Source: Choanephora cucurbitarum
Taxonomy: Eukaryota > Mucoromycota > Mucoromycetes > Mucorales > Choanephoraceae
Length of the DNA: 64,000 bases
Reading direction: 5' to 3'
NCBI GenBank assembly: GCA_025331435.1
Contig: JAIWNI010000035.1
Coordinates: forward strand, 62,001-126,000
Part shown: piece after piece, positions 24,641 to 36,973 of the stretch
Layout of the letters: the number at the start of each line of letters is the position of its first letter
How positions within the stretch are numbered: position 1 is the stretch's first letter
Made by a program: the position numbers and the translations under genes
The notes under the pieces: model-generated
Told to the model about the DNA's origin: nothing
The model's database searches: none
Seen by the model: the letters and a program-made list of their open reading frames with translations, nothing else

Positions 24641-26819
24641 TAAGCTATTCCATATGAAGAGATCTAAATATATCGTCAGTTAAGACGCATTGTAATGAAA
24701 TGTGGCACTAGTTGATTCATGTCAAAGAGTATCTTAGTGTTTAGAGTAATTATGCATTTTGGGCTGATTCAACAAGGGAACATATGCAATTTTTCAGTCT
24801 ATCAACAGATTATATATAGATGGATGTAGAAATGAGTTTTTATTCTTTCTTTGGTTTATGTCTGACTAGATAGATGATTTAGCGTGTTTCTAAGATCATA
24901 TGATGAGATGTCTGGCTTGATAGAGAGTTTAGGTAAGCCTTGAGAGCGATACATTGGAAATGGCAGACAGCAGCAAGTGGTCAGTTTCTTTCTTTCTTTC
25001 TTTCTTGAAGTAAAGTGAACCCAATTCAGTTAGACGCGCATGTATGAGAGTAAAGCAGACCAAGAGACAATAGACCGAGAAGCAAGCGGTAGAGAAGCAG
25101 TTTTTTTTTGTAATAGGTTGTTTTCGATTTTTTTGGCTTAGTGATCTAAAACGCGTACCAGATAGAGCAAGAGTAGTAGTGGTAGTAGTAGATGAATCGG
25201 GTTCAAATAATAATAAAAACAAAAAATGTAGACATAAAGAAAGTACTAAAAAGTACTGATACAATCACAAAATTTTACAAAGTATAGACTAGGCACCATT
25301 CAAACGCATCCGCTGAATGAATGAAATGCTGAATGTGAGCTGCATGGAGCTCCATTTCATTTTCATTAAATTCAATACTGTGAGATATTCCTTAAAGACA
25401 CACTTCAAGCCAAAGTATATTCAGCGAACGCGTCAAAGAGACATCAATTAGACAGTAAAGAAGAATATAATACGCCCTTCAGACACGCACGCACAAGCAC
25501 GCATATCTTTTACTTATTGTACATCACCAATGTAGAAAAAAGAAGTGATACTTAACTTTTAGTTTGCCTTGACCTTGTATTGAGAAGAGAGATTGATATG
25601 AAGTGAGAAAGAAAGGAAAAAGAGGGAAAAGAAAAAGAAAACGCAAAGGGCGTGTATTTATCAACATCAAGGAGGTAGAGTCAGTTGATCATGGGTCAAC
25701 CAATCAGAAAAATCAACCGAAGTGACGAAATCTTCATTTGATCCTTTATTTACCAATATTGCCAAAAAGCCATCCATAGCCATCCTATACACACACATCA
25801 GCTATCTATATGGCTCATGTATCCCCGCTTAATTTCTGGTAGCTGAAGCTATCAATGTAGTCTATATGATGCGTGAAAATGCAACCAGAGTGCAATAGAA
25901 CTAAACTCAGCGAGATATGCTGGTCTCTCAGATCATCACGGAGATCCAGCCATACAGCTTGTGTGATTGACAGTCTTCTTCGACAGCTTATTTTCCTCTG
26001 TTGACCCGTGGTCCTGACATAGACGCTGGCTAGACACCTCAGTTAAAGTCACAAAAGAAAGAGAAAGAAATGCAGAGTATGGCAAGTCAGGATGTAACTA
26101 TACGGACAATGCAAAGGTTTTACGAGTAAAAGACAGAGATAGTCATGTATTGCTTGAGAAAGAACTGTGTAGCAGTAGAATAGCCAAGTAGAGCAGAACC
26201 GATTTGAGACAGTTAGAGATGGAGTAATCATAGACAGAATACTTAAGAGTTGTTTTTATGTGATGAAATTCAATGCGCTTACAGTTGGCTAACAGTTTAT
26301 CATGCGCGTGATAAATCTTCAAGAAGAATAGATTGCTATTGAATGTTTCAGGAGAAAAGCTTATACATATGTTGGTGATTAGTTTGGTGCAATCAGAGTC
26401 ATTTTATTTCTGGACTAACAGCATTCAAATTGCTGAAAAACATGAAGCAATATTGCCAATTACAACGAACACATTATTGCTTGAAATAAATCGGTTTCAG
26501 CCCAATGAATAGTAGATAAAGGACACTGGTCAGCAATAATATATCTAAGCACGGACTTGATTCAAGATAGATCACTATAACCAAATTGTTGAAATCAAAA
26601 TAGTTCCTTCATCTTTGCAAATCTCTCTCTCTAGAACAAAACCAATTTTATACATGGCAGATAAGCCGGACCTATAGTTTATTTGCAAACAATTAGTTTC
26701 ATTTCATCGAGGGATTGTTCCTTATTGCTTGAGAATAGAGTTAAAAGCATAAACTTTGTTTGTGATCACAAAGGAATTTTTTTATTTCTGACAAATAAGG
26801 CTTAGAGAAATTGATTGGA
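24641..26819. other. DNA between two transposase fragments
   Basis: About 2.2 kb with no recognised gene. It holds a TTTC tetranucleotide run (24984-25005) and a pair of imperfect inverted sequences (25684-25700 and 26000-26018). It may be an insertion into the Tc1 element. Short frames, one with a Thr run near 25190, have no family support. Confidence 0.4.
25681..26018. repeat. Imperfect inverted repeat pair, possible MITE
   Basis: GTTGATCATGGGTCAAC at 25684-25700 is answered on the other strand by GACCACGGGTCAAC from 26000-26014, with weaker similarity outside. The unit would be about 340 bases. No target-site duplication was established, so this may be chance. Confidence 0.2.
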
Positions 26820-27560
26820 AGCTGTATGATCCTTCCAGTTACATGTCAGAGCTCCATCTTCGTGAAAGATGAAGCGTCTATCATGCTGAGGCTGCAATTC
26901 CATGAGACAGTACTGGAAGTCTTCTGATGAAACTTCAATGTGTTTGGCCCTGTTTCATCAACAGCAACAAGAGGACCAACATCACCTTTCCAAAAACAGC
27001 CCCAAACCATCACTCCCCCCTTTAACAAATTTGTAATAGGCGCTGTGAGTTCCTCCTTGTATCGCTCGCCTACACGACGAAGAGCTCTGGTACCACCATC
27101 AACTCCTTAAACTGAATATCTGGGTTCATCGAACCAGATGACCTCAGCCCATTGATCTGGCGTCCAGTGCGAATGCTCCTTTGCCTATTCCAAACGATTT
27201 CTCTGGTGAGTGTCCGTTAAAGCTGGCTTGTGTGCTGCGTAGTACGATTTGAACTCAAGAACATGAAGATTAAACACAACGGTGTCTCTACATATATTAA
27301 TATTGCTACGTTTTAGCTCTTTTGTAGCTTTATGAATGCTCATGAATGAATTGCGAACTACAGCACGTTCGAGTTATCTCAAACTCCTAGAGTTTATTTT
27401 TTTTTTGGATCTGTTGGCAGAATTGTGAAGGAGAGGCGTATTTGTTTCATGAATAGTCTTCGCAGTATCTCTTACAATCTCTCTAGCCAGCCCAATCTTC
27501 TTTTCGACAGTGGCGTTATTGTATCCTTCCTTATTCAGCCAACAAACACCCCAATACATC
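26820..27560 (-). pseudogene. Tc1/mariner transposase, N-terminal and central fragment
   Basis: Minus-strand pieces run in transposase order: a helix-turn-helix-like start 'LNKEGYNNATVEKKIGLARE', then 'KEHSHWTPDQWAEVIWFDE' with the first catalytic Asp in WFDE, 'GGVMVWGCFWKGDVGPL', and 'FIFHEDGA' with the second catalytic Asp. Frames shift and several stops interrupt it. It ends just after EDGA, which is where the fragment at 24170-24640 would continue. No terminal inverted repeats were identified. Confidence 0.8.
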
Positions 27561-28053
27561 TTGTCAGTGACTTTAGTGTAGCTACCACACTTGCGCTTGT
27601 TTTATATGCTATTCGTATCTTTGAATGTTCGTGTTTGTAAGAGAAGTAAGAGGTTTGTTACAAGAATCATCATGAGAATGATGCATAGTTTTAAGAAAAA
27701 TGCTTTGTATAATGCGGTTTACTTAAAGTTTAACGCTTTTTCTCGTATAATAGTGGCTGCCTTGTTACGGCTTTGAAGCTTGCAAAGAACTGACGCAAGA
27801 TGACTCTTTGTCATACAGACATATGTATACACTTTCAACTCTAAACCTACTTTTCCAAAGAGGAGAAAAAAGTAATTCAATGCATATATTAGATATGAAA
27901 AGACCCTTTATTCGGTAGAAAAGTAATGTAATATCAAAGCAAAGTGCACTTGGCGTGTTATATGTTATCCTTACTTGTCATACTTAGTAAATCAAACAAG
28001 CCTCTCAACTCCTCTCTCCATCAACCAAAGAATAGCGTTTTGCTTCATTTGCA
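27561..28053. other. Intergenic, 3' flank of RBR gene
   Basis: No gene seen. A/T-rich, with transposon-flanking sequence at the left end and the 3' region of the minus-strand RBR gene at the right. Confidence 0.4.
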
Positions 28054-30060
28054 CTAAAAGAAACACAACAAGGTTAGAGCTGCCTTTTCTCCATCATGAA
28101 ATGTTATATTGTTTATATTACCAAATCTCTCGAAAGAACCTGCAGGTCCGATTGAAACATCAGGATGAACAACTTCTGGATGAGCTAAGAGGTATTGTGC
28201 CTTTGCTCTCTCTGCAGCTTTACTGACTGCTTCATCGTCTGAGTCTGTTTTATATAGATCGCATCGATTACATTGTGTGCATTTAGATCCTGGTACAGAT
28301 CTAAAATGATCACAAAAATGAGCATAGGATTCTATGTTAAACATCAGTATTACGGGCATCTCTACAAACCATATTCTTCTTCCCAACTTGTTTTGAGCTA
28401 ATTACTTGCCTTTACCAATATCCTTTCTACAAATATAACACATCTTGTAACCGCATGGGCAGGTTATCTTATTACACCCATCCAATTTTTGAAATGACAG
28501 AGAACAGCTTGGGCACTATTAAAGATGGTATAGCAAACTAAATACATATGTTTTTTTCTATCTTTTGCTTGATTCTGAACAAAACTACTTACAGTACGTT
28601 TTACAGCATCTGCCATAGCCTTCTCCACAAAGAGTCTCAATCCATCCGATTCCTTTTCCCAACATATATGAGCGCCACGTATGGGTCGATGACATATCAG
28701 ACATGTTAGTGTTTTACAATCTTGATTTTTGCATTGAAAGGTATTGCCTCTCCGTGCTATAACCACTCGACTATAAGCTATTTGGATATCCCTTTCAATA
28801 TCCCACTGATGCAAAAGAAAAGTAAAGGAAAGTGTAAACACATAGTACTTATAGCTGCTTTGTAAAGCAAGCAAAATCAGCAAGAAGAATACCATTATCC
28901 ATCGTGCCACTGTCTTCAACATGCTGTTTCCGTTGATTGACTCCAATGGCCGAATTGACTCATCCAGTTCAAAATAAGGGCATGCACAACACTGGACTTT
29001 CTGCTCCTCTTTATAGCTGTTCTCTAACAATGAATGCTCATATGTATTCCACAAGTCCTTTGTCACTACTTCTCTTAAGCTACGGGTAGGAAGACAGCCT
29101 GAACAACTGTCTGTGGAGGATATACAATAGATTCGAGGTTGTCCTCGCAAAGAACCCTGTCCAAACAATCCTTCTGTAACAAAGTGTGTGATGCAGTCGA
29201 AACAAAAAGCGTGTTGTCCTTCACTACAGAATATGAGCTGTTCAAATGACTGATCTCCGTAGCAACAGTCGCATGTGATGAGCTGGTGGCACTCTGTATA
29301 CTCGTCGAAATTGATATCATGCGCTAGTTTTTTATCATTTTCTACTTGCGTCTTGATCCCGCGCTGCCTTAACTGATCAAGTTGATCCAACAGACTGTAA
29401 TCAGACACTTTCAGTTTATCTCGATGGGATGGCGTTGAAGACCAATGAAGAAAGAAGTTTTTCAGTGTATTCCAAAATCCATGAGAGCCAAATGACTTGA
29501 GTTGGTCATAGCACTTCAGGTAATCCCAATTGTTCTCAGCAAGGACAGCTCGAATAGAAGATTTCCATATCTGAATGGTGATTTCATTAGAAATACGCTT
29601 TATAGAAACAATACATAGTCTATACCTGCGGGAAATCATGAATTAGTTGAAGTTGAGCTTGTGCCTTATAAGTGTCACTTCGAATGCTCTCAGCGATATC
29701 CATTTTGCCGTATTCTAGCCGCTCAGGATAAATGCGAATAGACAGAATATAGTCTGCAACCTGCTCAACATGAGCATATGAGTATTGTAAGACACACTCT
29801 CTCAAGAAGCTTATGTCGCAGTCAGGAAATAAGTCGAGCGCTAGTATTCGAAGACAGGCATTTAAGCGGTTGTCGCCTCTTTTGAATTTCGGTAGCTGAG
29901 GGTAATGTCCTCCGAGTTCTGTGATGACCTTGTTGGCGATCCTCTCGACTGGATCTTGAGAGTAATGACTTAGGCAAGAGCGGAAGTATTCTGGATCTTG
30001 TGTTTCTCTAAAGTTGAGTAAGGTCATGACTGAAGAACAAAAAAGCTTACCTACCTCCAT
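28054..30060 (-). CDS. RBR (RING-between-RING) E3 ubiquitin ligase, RNF216/Triad3-like
   Basis: Predicted ligase that passes ubiquitin through a RING2 cysteine. Five exons (30060-29626, 29570-28893, 28805-28593, 28515-28416, 28331-28054) sum to 1704 bases and 567 residues with consistent phases. After a helical N-terminus comes RING1 starting 'ITCDCCYGD' and continuing 'HAFCFDCITHFV'. The in-between-RING part has 'FQCKNQDCKTLTCLICHRPI'. RING2 reads 'CPSCSLSFQKLDGCNKITCP', then 'CGYKMCYICRKDI' and 'YAHFCDHF'. Within RING2 the cysteine before the NKITC step fits the catalytic position. The CNKITCPCGYKMCYIC block and HFCxHF close match RNF216-type RBRs better than Parkin or Ariadne. The substrate is unknown. 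Budding yeast has no RNF216 counterpart. Confidence 0.88.
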
Positions 30061-30426
30061 TTGGGAACAGACTCAAAAGCTGTGAAAGGTGTTTGTCATC
30101 TAAACTATCCTTTTTTTTTAAAGACATGATTTGAATAACAATAAAAAAGGAAACAATGATTATTTCTTTTCAAACACATTTTTGTCAGAAGCCCCGAGAC
30201 TAGTATTGTTGCATTTTATTTGAAAACATTCCGCTTTGTATTTTTGAAAAGCCAAAACTGTTCACGAAGGATGGTTGAGTGAATGCTACTTTTAGTGTAG
30301 TCTTTCTTATTTTAGTACCTGCAAGTCAATCATAGTTTGGCTGAGGTAGAAATCTGTAAACAATACTTGCATGAATTATTTTAGTGATGTTTGTACTCTA
30401 TCAAATGTGCTTTCTATGTCGCAAAA

Positions 30427-30457
<31 letters not shown>

Positions 30458-31764
30458 GGTATCTACAGTAGCGAACCTATTCTCAAAATTACTTGAACAA
30501 TAAGACACTAAAGCTTGTGCTATTGCTTTTTATTATGATGTTTTGTAAACGCACTCTCCCAAAAGAGAAATGCTTTGCGGATAAAAGTACAAAAGAAGCA
30601 TAGGAATCGCATTTGTTAGATGCTACCGATAACAATGAGATGAAAATAAGCAATGCTTTTCTCCTTTCTCTTCTCCGCCTGTTCCTTCTATTCTCTGCAC
30701 TCATATAAGCTGATTAACTTAGCATCGCATTGCATAATAAGCATGAGCTTTCTTATATTTTCTTTTACTATTCTATCTTTCGAGCATTATGTGAGCGTTG
30801 TGTATTTCGTTGTTCTCGATTATTTTTCTTTTTAGAAAAGCAATTTGTAAGGTTGTGAATTTATTAGTTTTCAGAGACATCGATCTAAATTTAGTTAAAT
30901 ACACAATGACTGTCTGGAAGAGAAAAGCATCGATTTCATCGTTGCTATTTTAGCTTTCCTTTTTCTTCCACATGCCTATTGCTACACAACAGCCCAGAAA
31001 GAAAGGGCCCAGATGGAAGCATCTAACAAGACCGATGCTAATGCGTCAGAATTTAAAAAAAAAAGAATTTGACAGGCATAATGACCTGAATTTGCAAAAA
31101 ATGAGGCCCTCACTTTTCATCCCTTCTTCTTCTCCTTCTTTCCTCCCCTCTTCTTGCCAATCTTGTGTTTAAGAAACATTGGTAAAGCCCTTCAACTCCT
31201 TTATTCCTTAGATAATGAAACTATTTCCTTACTATCGATATGGTAAGGGAATCATTTCTTGTAAATAGCAGGTATTTGTAAATAAAGAAAATTAAAGAGA
31301 AGAAAGAGGGGGTTGAATGTTCAAACAATTTTTATTCAGTGATCAAGGCGCTTTATCATGATAGTGTTGCCTCTCATGTAATTGCACTAGAACGTCATTC
31401 AGAAGCCAATTTAAACCAGATGGCTCTAAAAGCATGGTTCACTAAATTTTGAGCTCACTTGTATATTTGATTCATGTCATTATAAGCAAATCTAACTGTA
31501 AAGCCATTCAAGAGTTTCCCCTTCCGCCTTTTTGTTCTCTGTAGACTCCAAGTGTTTGCAAGGCCTCTTTGCATTTAAATGCTTATTTATGTATATCAAC
31601 AAAAGCCTGCTTAAACTTCAAGTCGCAATTCAACTATTGTATATCATTTTTTTATTGTATTGATGTTTGCACAAAATATAAACATAAGTGAATCGTGGCA
31701 TTTTCTTTTCTAATAATACAGATAATCTAAACAACAAAAGCTTGTACTTTATCTGTTTTCGATT
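30061..31764. other. Intergenic with CT repeat
   Basis: No gene recognised. It contains a (CT)n run at about 30427-30451. One short frame at 30972-31172 starts basic and ends Ser/Pro-rich but has no support from splice sites or family. Confidence 0.45.
30427..30451. repeat. (CT)n microsatellite
   Basis: About 12 consecutive CT units in intergenic DNA upstream of the RBR ligase gene. Confidence 0.9.
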
Positions 31765-32320
31765 CTAAAGGTGGCTGTTCAATTTGGCAAAAATACCATA
31801 GTTGGGGCACCCAACTTCCTTGAAACGAATGTTGAGTACTCCTACGTTAAGGTCGCCTTTTGTAGAGAGTCTTCTAAAGGCACCAGGTGTAAGATCAATA
31901 TGCTTATTGAGTTTGCAGGCAGCACATTTGTCGATAATTTGAACTACAATGCTCTTTCCATTGCCATTGTTTGTAATTTTCATGCATTTGTTACATTGCT
32001 CAAAATTGTACATAGCCTATTCCATTATGGAGTAAGTACACATTGAACTAAAGTCGATCTAAAATCAAACTTACCATGGCTCCAACCATATCATTGACAT
32101 GAGCATCAATGTTAGGTAAGCCGTGTCTGCTAAAACAAGCAGCCTTTAGCAAATCCTTTCCTGTGTACCAAGTACCTCGTTCGCCTCGTTTTGCTAGTTC
32201 GTCACCATCAAATTGCATGACGCGAGCTAAACCATGCCTTCCATCTGGTGTGCTGTTAATGGCCTGTGTCAAAGTGAAAACAACTGTCAAAAGAAAAGCT
32301 ATGAAAACTGTCGAAACCAT
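31765..32320 (-). CDS. Secreted double-psi beta-barrel (RlpA/expansin-like) protein
   Basis: Small secreted protein, probably in the wall or medium. Two exons (32320-32075 and 32016-31765) sum to 498 bases and 165 residues. A signal peptide is clear: 'MVSTVFIAFLLTVVFTLTQA'. A dibasic Kex2-type site (LAKR|GERG) follows about 40 residues later, then the barrel: 'GTWYTGKDLLKAACF', 'CNKCMKITN', 'IVVQIIDKCAACKLNKHIDL', 'LTPGAFRRLS'. The VxIIDxCxxC...HIDLTPxAF pattern is diagnostic of the double-psi barrel of expansins and fungal RlpA-like proteins. The second expansin domain is absent, so wall loosening is not assured; such single-barrel proteins have no proven enzymatic activity. Confidence 0.88.
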
Positions 32321-33709
32321 GATGAATTGCAAAAGATATTTAAAGCGTTTACAGAGAGAAAAGTGAAAATTGATTATAAACGATATATATGTATTCGAGA
32401 TAAAAAGAGAAACAAAAGCATCCTAACTCATGCTTTTATACACTTGTCTCTCTCTTTTTCTAAATGCCCTTTTTGTTTTGTTTATTTAAGGAGTAACAAA
32501 TTTCTATTGTTCATCTTACAAATGTCTTATAGGAGGGTTTCTTAAAAAAAGAAACAATGGATAGACATAGACGAATAAGTTTTTTTTCTTTGTTTATATG
32601 TTGCCGACTCATATGTATCAAGAATGCAAGCAGTGAGATAGAATTTAATAGTGACATCTCCTTTTATAGATTACCTTTCTCTCTATATTCGGCACTAGGA
32701 AAAAATGAGTTAGAAGAAAAGGAACTGGTGGAAAGAGAAAGAATCCCTTCATATCTTCAGTAGAACTTTATTGCTCAGTCAATTGACTTATTCGCAAAAA
32801 AAGTTTTTCTTTTTTTTTCTTCAAAAAAGCCCCTTACCACTTATTCGAGCTATTTATTAAACTCCTCAAAGGAGAAAGGGAGGACTATATCAAAGAGACT
32901 GGAACACATTTCGTTGTAAATGATCCAAGTCTATAGTTTACTGGGTCAAAAGTATTTTGTTTTCTTGTGATCGTCTTCTTTTGCCTTGTGCAAGAGCAGT
33001 AATTGAAACTTTAATTCAGTGCCTGACAATTTAAATCAACTGCATACTTTGGACACATAGGGTATGCAGTTTAAAGAACAACCTGTTTTTGGTCATTTAA
33101 TATTAGATATCTAGACACGATGCACGTTTTTTTCTTTTCGACTTGAAAGTCAAGATAAAAATAACAAAAGGCTTTATGCACTATTTTAATGAAAAACTTC
33201 TGCGCATAACAAAAGGAACATATGGAACGAGGTTCCAAGTGAATGTGAGTCTTTTTTTTTTCTGGTATAATCAGGTACAGTTTGTCATATTGATTCCAAA
33301 CTTAGTACACCTTATTGATATTCTTCTCGTATCAAGAAACTTATTTTTGAGAGTTCTTGTTATTTTAAGGGAATTACATTTATTTATAGGTCATTGGAAT
33401 AGTCCAAGATGGGCCAGAAACATGGACGATTGAACTCCCAAAATCAGAAAATTAGTATAGAAAACACTTTAGAAAGATAATTTCATACTTGATGAACTCG
33501 GATCTCTAGGCGATGTTTCTTTTTCAACGTTAATCACAAAAAGATGAATGTAATGGGGCAAGAAAACCATGAGAATTAGCTTGTAACAAAAAAAATATTA
33601 AAATGTTTTATTTTACTAATTTTTTTTCAAATAATATATATAAAGAGAATGGAATGATTATGTCTATAATACTACACAGGGAAGGAAAAAAAGTCTATGG
33701 TTGATGCGT
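32321..33709. other. Intergenic, no gene recognised
   Basis: Promoter side of the barrel protein and 3' flank of EF-3. Open frames here are short and unsupported. A/T-rich with homopolymer T runs. Confidence 0.45.
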
Positions 33710-36700
33710 TTATAATTCTTCATCAGTGGTGTAGACTTCTTCACCACGCTTACGACGTTCCATACGCTCCTTCTTCTTCTTACGGAGTTCCTTGGAAGTC
33801 AACTTCTTCTTCTTTTCAACAGCCTTGATGGTGTTACCTTGGGCATCAACCATATCTTCTTGTTCTTGTTCCTTGACAGCGGTAGTACCGTTACCAGAGA
33901 CCCAGTTGTGACCAGAAGGAGTCAAGCGACCGGCGTCAACCATCCAGACTTCGTTACAGAGGGCTTCAGTGAATTCACGGTTGTGAGTAACAATGACAAC
34001 ACCACCACCGAATTCCTTGATGGCCATAGCCAAAGCACCAAGAGATTCACGATCCAAATAGTTAGTAGGTTCGTCAAGAACCAACATGTGAGGCTTGTTC
34101 CACATAGCAGCACCAATGACCAACTTGACCTTTTGACCACCAGAGAGACCACGGATACGAGAGTGAGTGGCGAATTCAGGTTCAAGACCAACTTCGGCCA
34201 AGTGCTTTTCGATTTCCTTAGCAGTCAAAGGACGGTTAAGACCCATCTTGGCAGCTTCGGCAGAGTCAACTTCGGCAATCTTCTTACCGAAACCCATGTC
34301 TTCAAGCTTTTGACGAGAGATCCAGGTGTTGTCAACAGAAGAGCGACCAACCCAAGAAACTTCGTATTCGTAAGATTGCTTGAGCTTACGACGACCAACA
34401 AGTTCTTCAACAGTACGCTTTTCACCATCGATGATGAAAACTTGTTCCATGACCTTCTTGTTAGATTCGGCGTTCATACGGTCGTTCTTGTCGAGTTCTT
34501 CACGATCTTCACCGGTAGCGTAACGCCATTGGATGTATTCGTTGGGGGTAGAGTCCAAGTGCTTTTCAATGTGGTGGAAAGCGTGTTGGGCAACGTAGGC
34601 AATACGCAAGTTAGGGTGCTTCCAGACGGAACCAACTTCGGATTCGATTTCACCAGTCAACAACTTGATCAAGGTAGACTTACCAGCACCGTTGGGACCA
34701 ATGACAGCAACACGAGAGGAAAGAGAACATTGCATGGAGATGTCAATGAGTTGCTTACGGTCAGAACCAGGGTATTGGAAGTCAACGTTCTTCATCTTCA
34801 AGATAGCACGTTCCTTGGTCTTGATACCTTCGAGGAACCCGGGTTCGGGGAACTTGAAGGAGATTTGAGAAGCTTCAAGAGAGTAGTAAGAGGCAGCACG
34901 AGGAACCTTCTTGACGAATTCAGAAAGGTTACCCTTGTAACGCTTGAGCTTGTAGTTGGGTTCGTAGTGAATAATGTCGGAACAGACGTGATCCAAGAAA
35001 CCAGAGTCGTGAGAAACAATGATGGAGGTAACAGTCTTAAGACCCAAGAGGTAGTTTTCCAACCAGGCAACGTTAACAACATCCAAGTGGTTAGTAGGTT
35101 CGTCAAGCAAGAGAATATCAGCGTTCATCAACATAGCACGAGCAAGAGCAAGCTTCATCTTCCAACCACCAGAAAGTTCACCAATAGCCATCTTGGTAAC
35201 CATAGCTTCAGAGAAACCATAGTCCAAAAGGATCTTACGGACTTGTTCGGGGTCCTTGGTTTCAACACCTTCGGAAGCAAGGATGAAGTCAACAAGGGGA
35301 GTATCGGCTTCAGAACCATCGATATCGTGTTCGACGTAGACAGTCTTAAGTTCGGAACGAGGAGGGAAACCTTCAACTTGTTCGTTGGCAATAGCACGCA
35401 TGAGGGTGGACTTACCACAACCGTTGGCACCACAGAGACCGTAACGACGACCACGCTTAAGACGGAGAGCAGTTCTGTTCAACAAGATCTTGGCACCGTA
35501 AGCAAGAGAGAACTCACAGTTACAGAGGTCTTCACCTTCATCATCTTCTTCTTCGGGGTCCTTAGGAGTAACAGCTTCCTCACACTTGTTCAAAGCAGTG
35601 ACGGCAAGAGATTCGGCATCTTCAGCAGAGACGAAAGTCTTAGCGTAAGGAGCGAGAGTTTGGATCCAGACATTCTTGAAGAAGTTCTTGGAAACACAGA
35701 GAGAAAGAGCAACATCGTTCATGAAGGCAACAGTGGTGTTGAGGAATTCATCCATGTTTTCAGGCAAGAGTTCCTTGATGGAAGAGTCAACCTTGATCTT
35801 CTTTTGGTCCTTGGTGAAAACTTCAGTACCAGGGTTCTTGAGACGTTGGAGGGTAGCAAGAGCCTTTTGGACGACACCACGACATTCGGGGTCAGCAACG
35901 ATGTCTTGGACGTGTTCAAGAGCGGGCAAGAGAACGGGCAAGAAAGGAGCAGCTACATCGGGATCATCGACAAGCTTGGACATGTTGTCAATAATCAAGG
36001 CAGACTTACGCTTGATGGGGGTAGCACGTTCGTTCAAACCACGGTTCAAGAGAGGAACCATGATGGAGAGAGTGGCAGAGTCAACTTCTTGGACGAAGGT
36101 AGTAGCACCGAGCAAGTGAATGGTTTCGGGGACGTTTTCGGGGTGGTTGATACAGTTGATAACGGCAGGAATGAAACGTTCAATATCCTTGTTGTTAACA
36201 AGAGAACAGATGACACCCATGGTTTCGGTGGCCTTCTTCTTGACATCAGCCTTAGTATCCCACATACAGTCAGAGACTACGGGGACAACATCGGGAATGG
36301 CAACAACGAAGTCAGTCTTGAAAGTCTTGGTAAGGGTTTCCAAAAGCTAATAAGTTAAAAAAAAATAATTTAGTCACTGATTTTTTCTGATGAAAAAAAA
36401 TGGGGACCATGACTAATTATCAAAGTTGTACGCCCCCATCTAATTAATTGAAAATTATCTTACCTCAAGAGAGAGCATCTTGGTTTGCCACTTACAAGAG
36501 TTACCGAGACCTTCGAGAATGTAGGGAACCAACAAAGAACAAGCGTTAGCGTTGATCTTTTCACACATGTTCTTGGCGGCCTTTTCAGCAGCATCCTTAA
36601 CGGAGGTTTGCTTATCGGCTTGAAGTTCCAAGAGGTTGACGAGGAAAGGAGCAATGTAGGGTTCAGTTTGGTGGTCAACGTTTTCGTTGGTGAGAGCAAC

Positions 36701-36973
36701 GATAGCGGCAACAGCACCAGCACGAGTACCGGCGTTCTTCTTGTGAGCAATGTCCTTCTTGAGTTGTTCAAGGACAGGCTTGAGGGCAAGGATACCGTTG
36801 GCCTTGATGTGAGCAGCGAGTTCAGCAGCAACAGCTTCACGGTCAGCGTCAGAAGCAGCAGCGAGCTTGGTGACGATTTCCTTAGCCTTCTTGTTCTCAA
36901 CTTCGGAAGGAGAGACAATGGTCAACTTCTTACTTTGGATTTCGCTCTGTTTAGCGGCAGCGGCAGCTGGCAT
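33710..36973 (-). CDS. TEF3: Translation elongation factor 3 (EF-3)
   Basis: Fungal ABC-F ATPase that binds the ribosome and drives E-site tRNA release at each elongation cycle. Two exons (36973-36464, 36346-33710) sum to 3147 bases and 1048 residues, near the yeast length of 1044. The N-terminal HEAT repeats are followed by ABC1 with Walker A 'GANGCGKST', signature 'LSGGWKMK' and Walker B 'ADILLLDEPTNHLD'. ABC2 has 'GPNGAGKST', signature 'LSGGQKVK' and 'MLVLDEPTNYLD'. The EF-3 chromodomain is inserted in ABC2 ('KLKQSYEYEVSWVGRSSVDN'). The tail is Lys/Arg-rich. Codon use is extremely biased, as expected of an abundant protein. Confidence 0.98.

Noticed and set aside
24929..25264. Minus-strand frame of 111 codons starting hydrophobic with a Thr run
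   Set aside because: Ends in simple repeat (TTTC)n, has no family features, and sits in repeat-laden DNA.
33143..33433. Plus-strand frame of 96 codons
   Set aside because: Crosses a T run, no start context, splice or family support.
33839..36358. Long plus-strand frame of 839 codons
   Set aside because: Lies wholly opposite EF-3, whose domains are unmistakable; composition is a codon-bias shadow (Thr, Val, Asn, Gly rich) with no domain.
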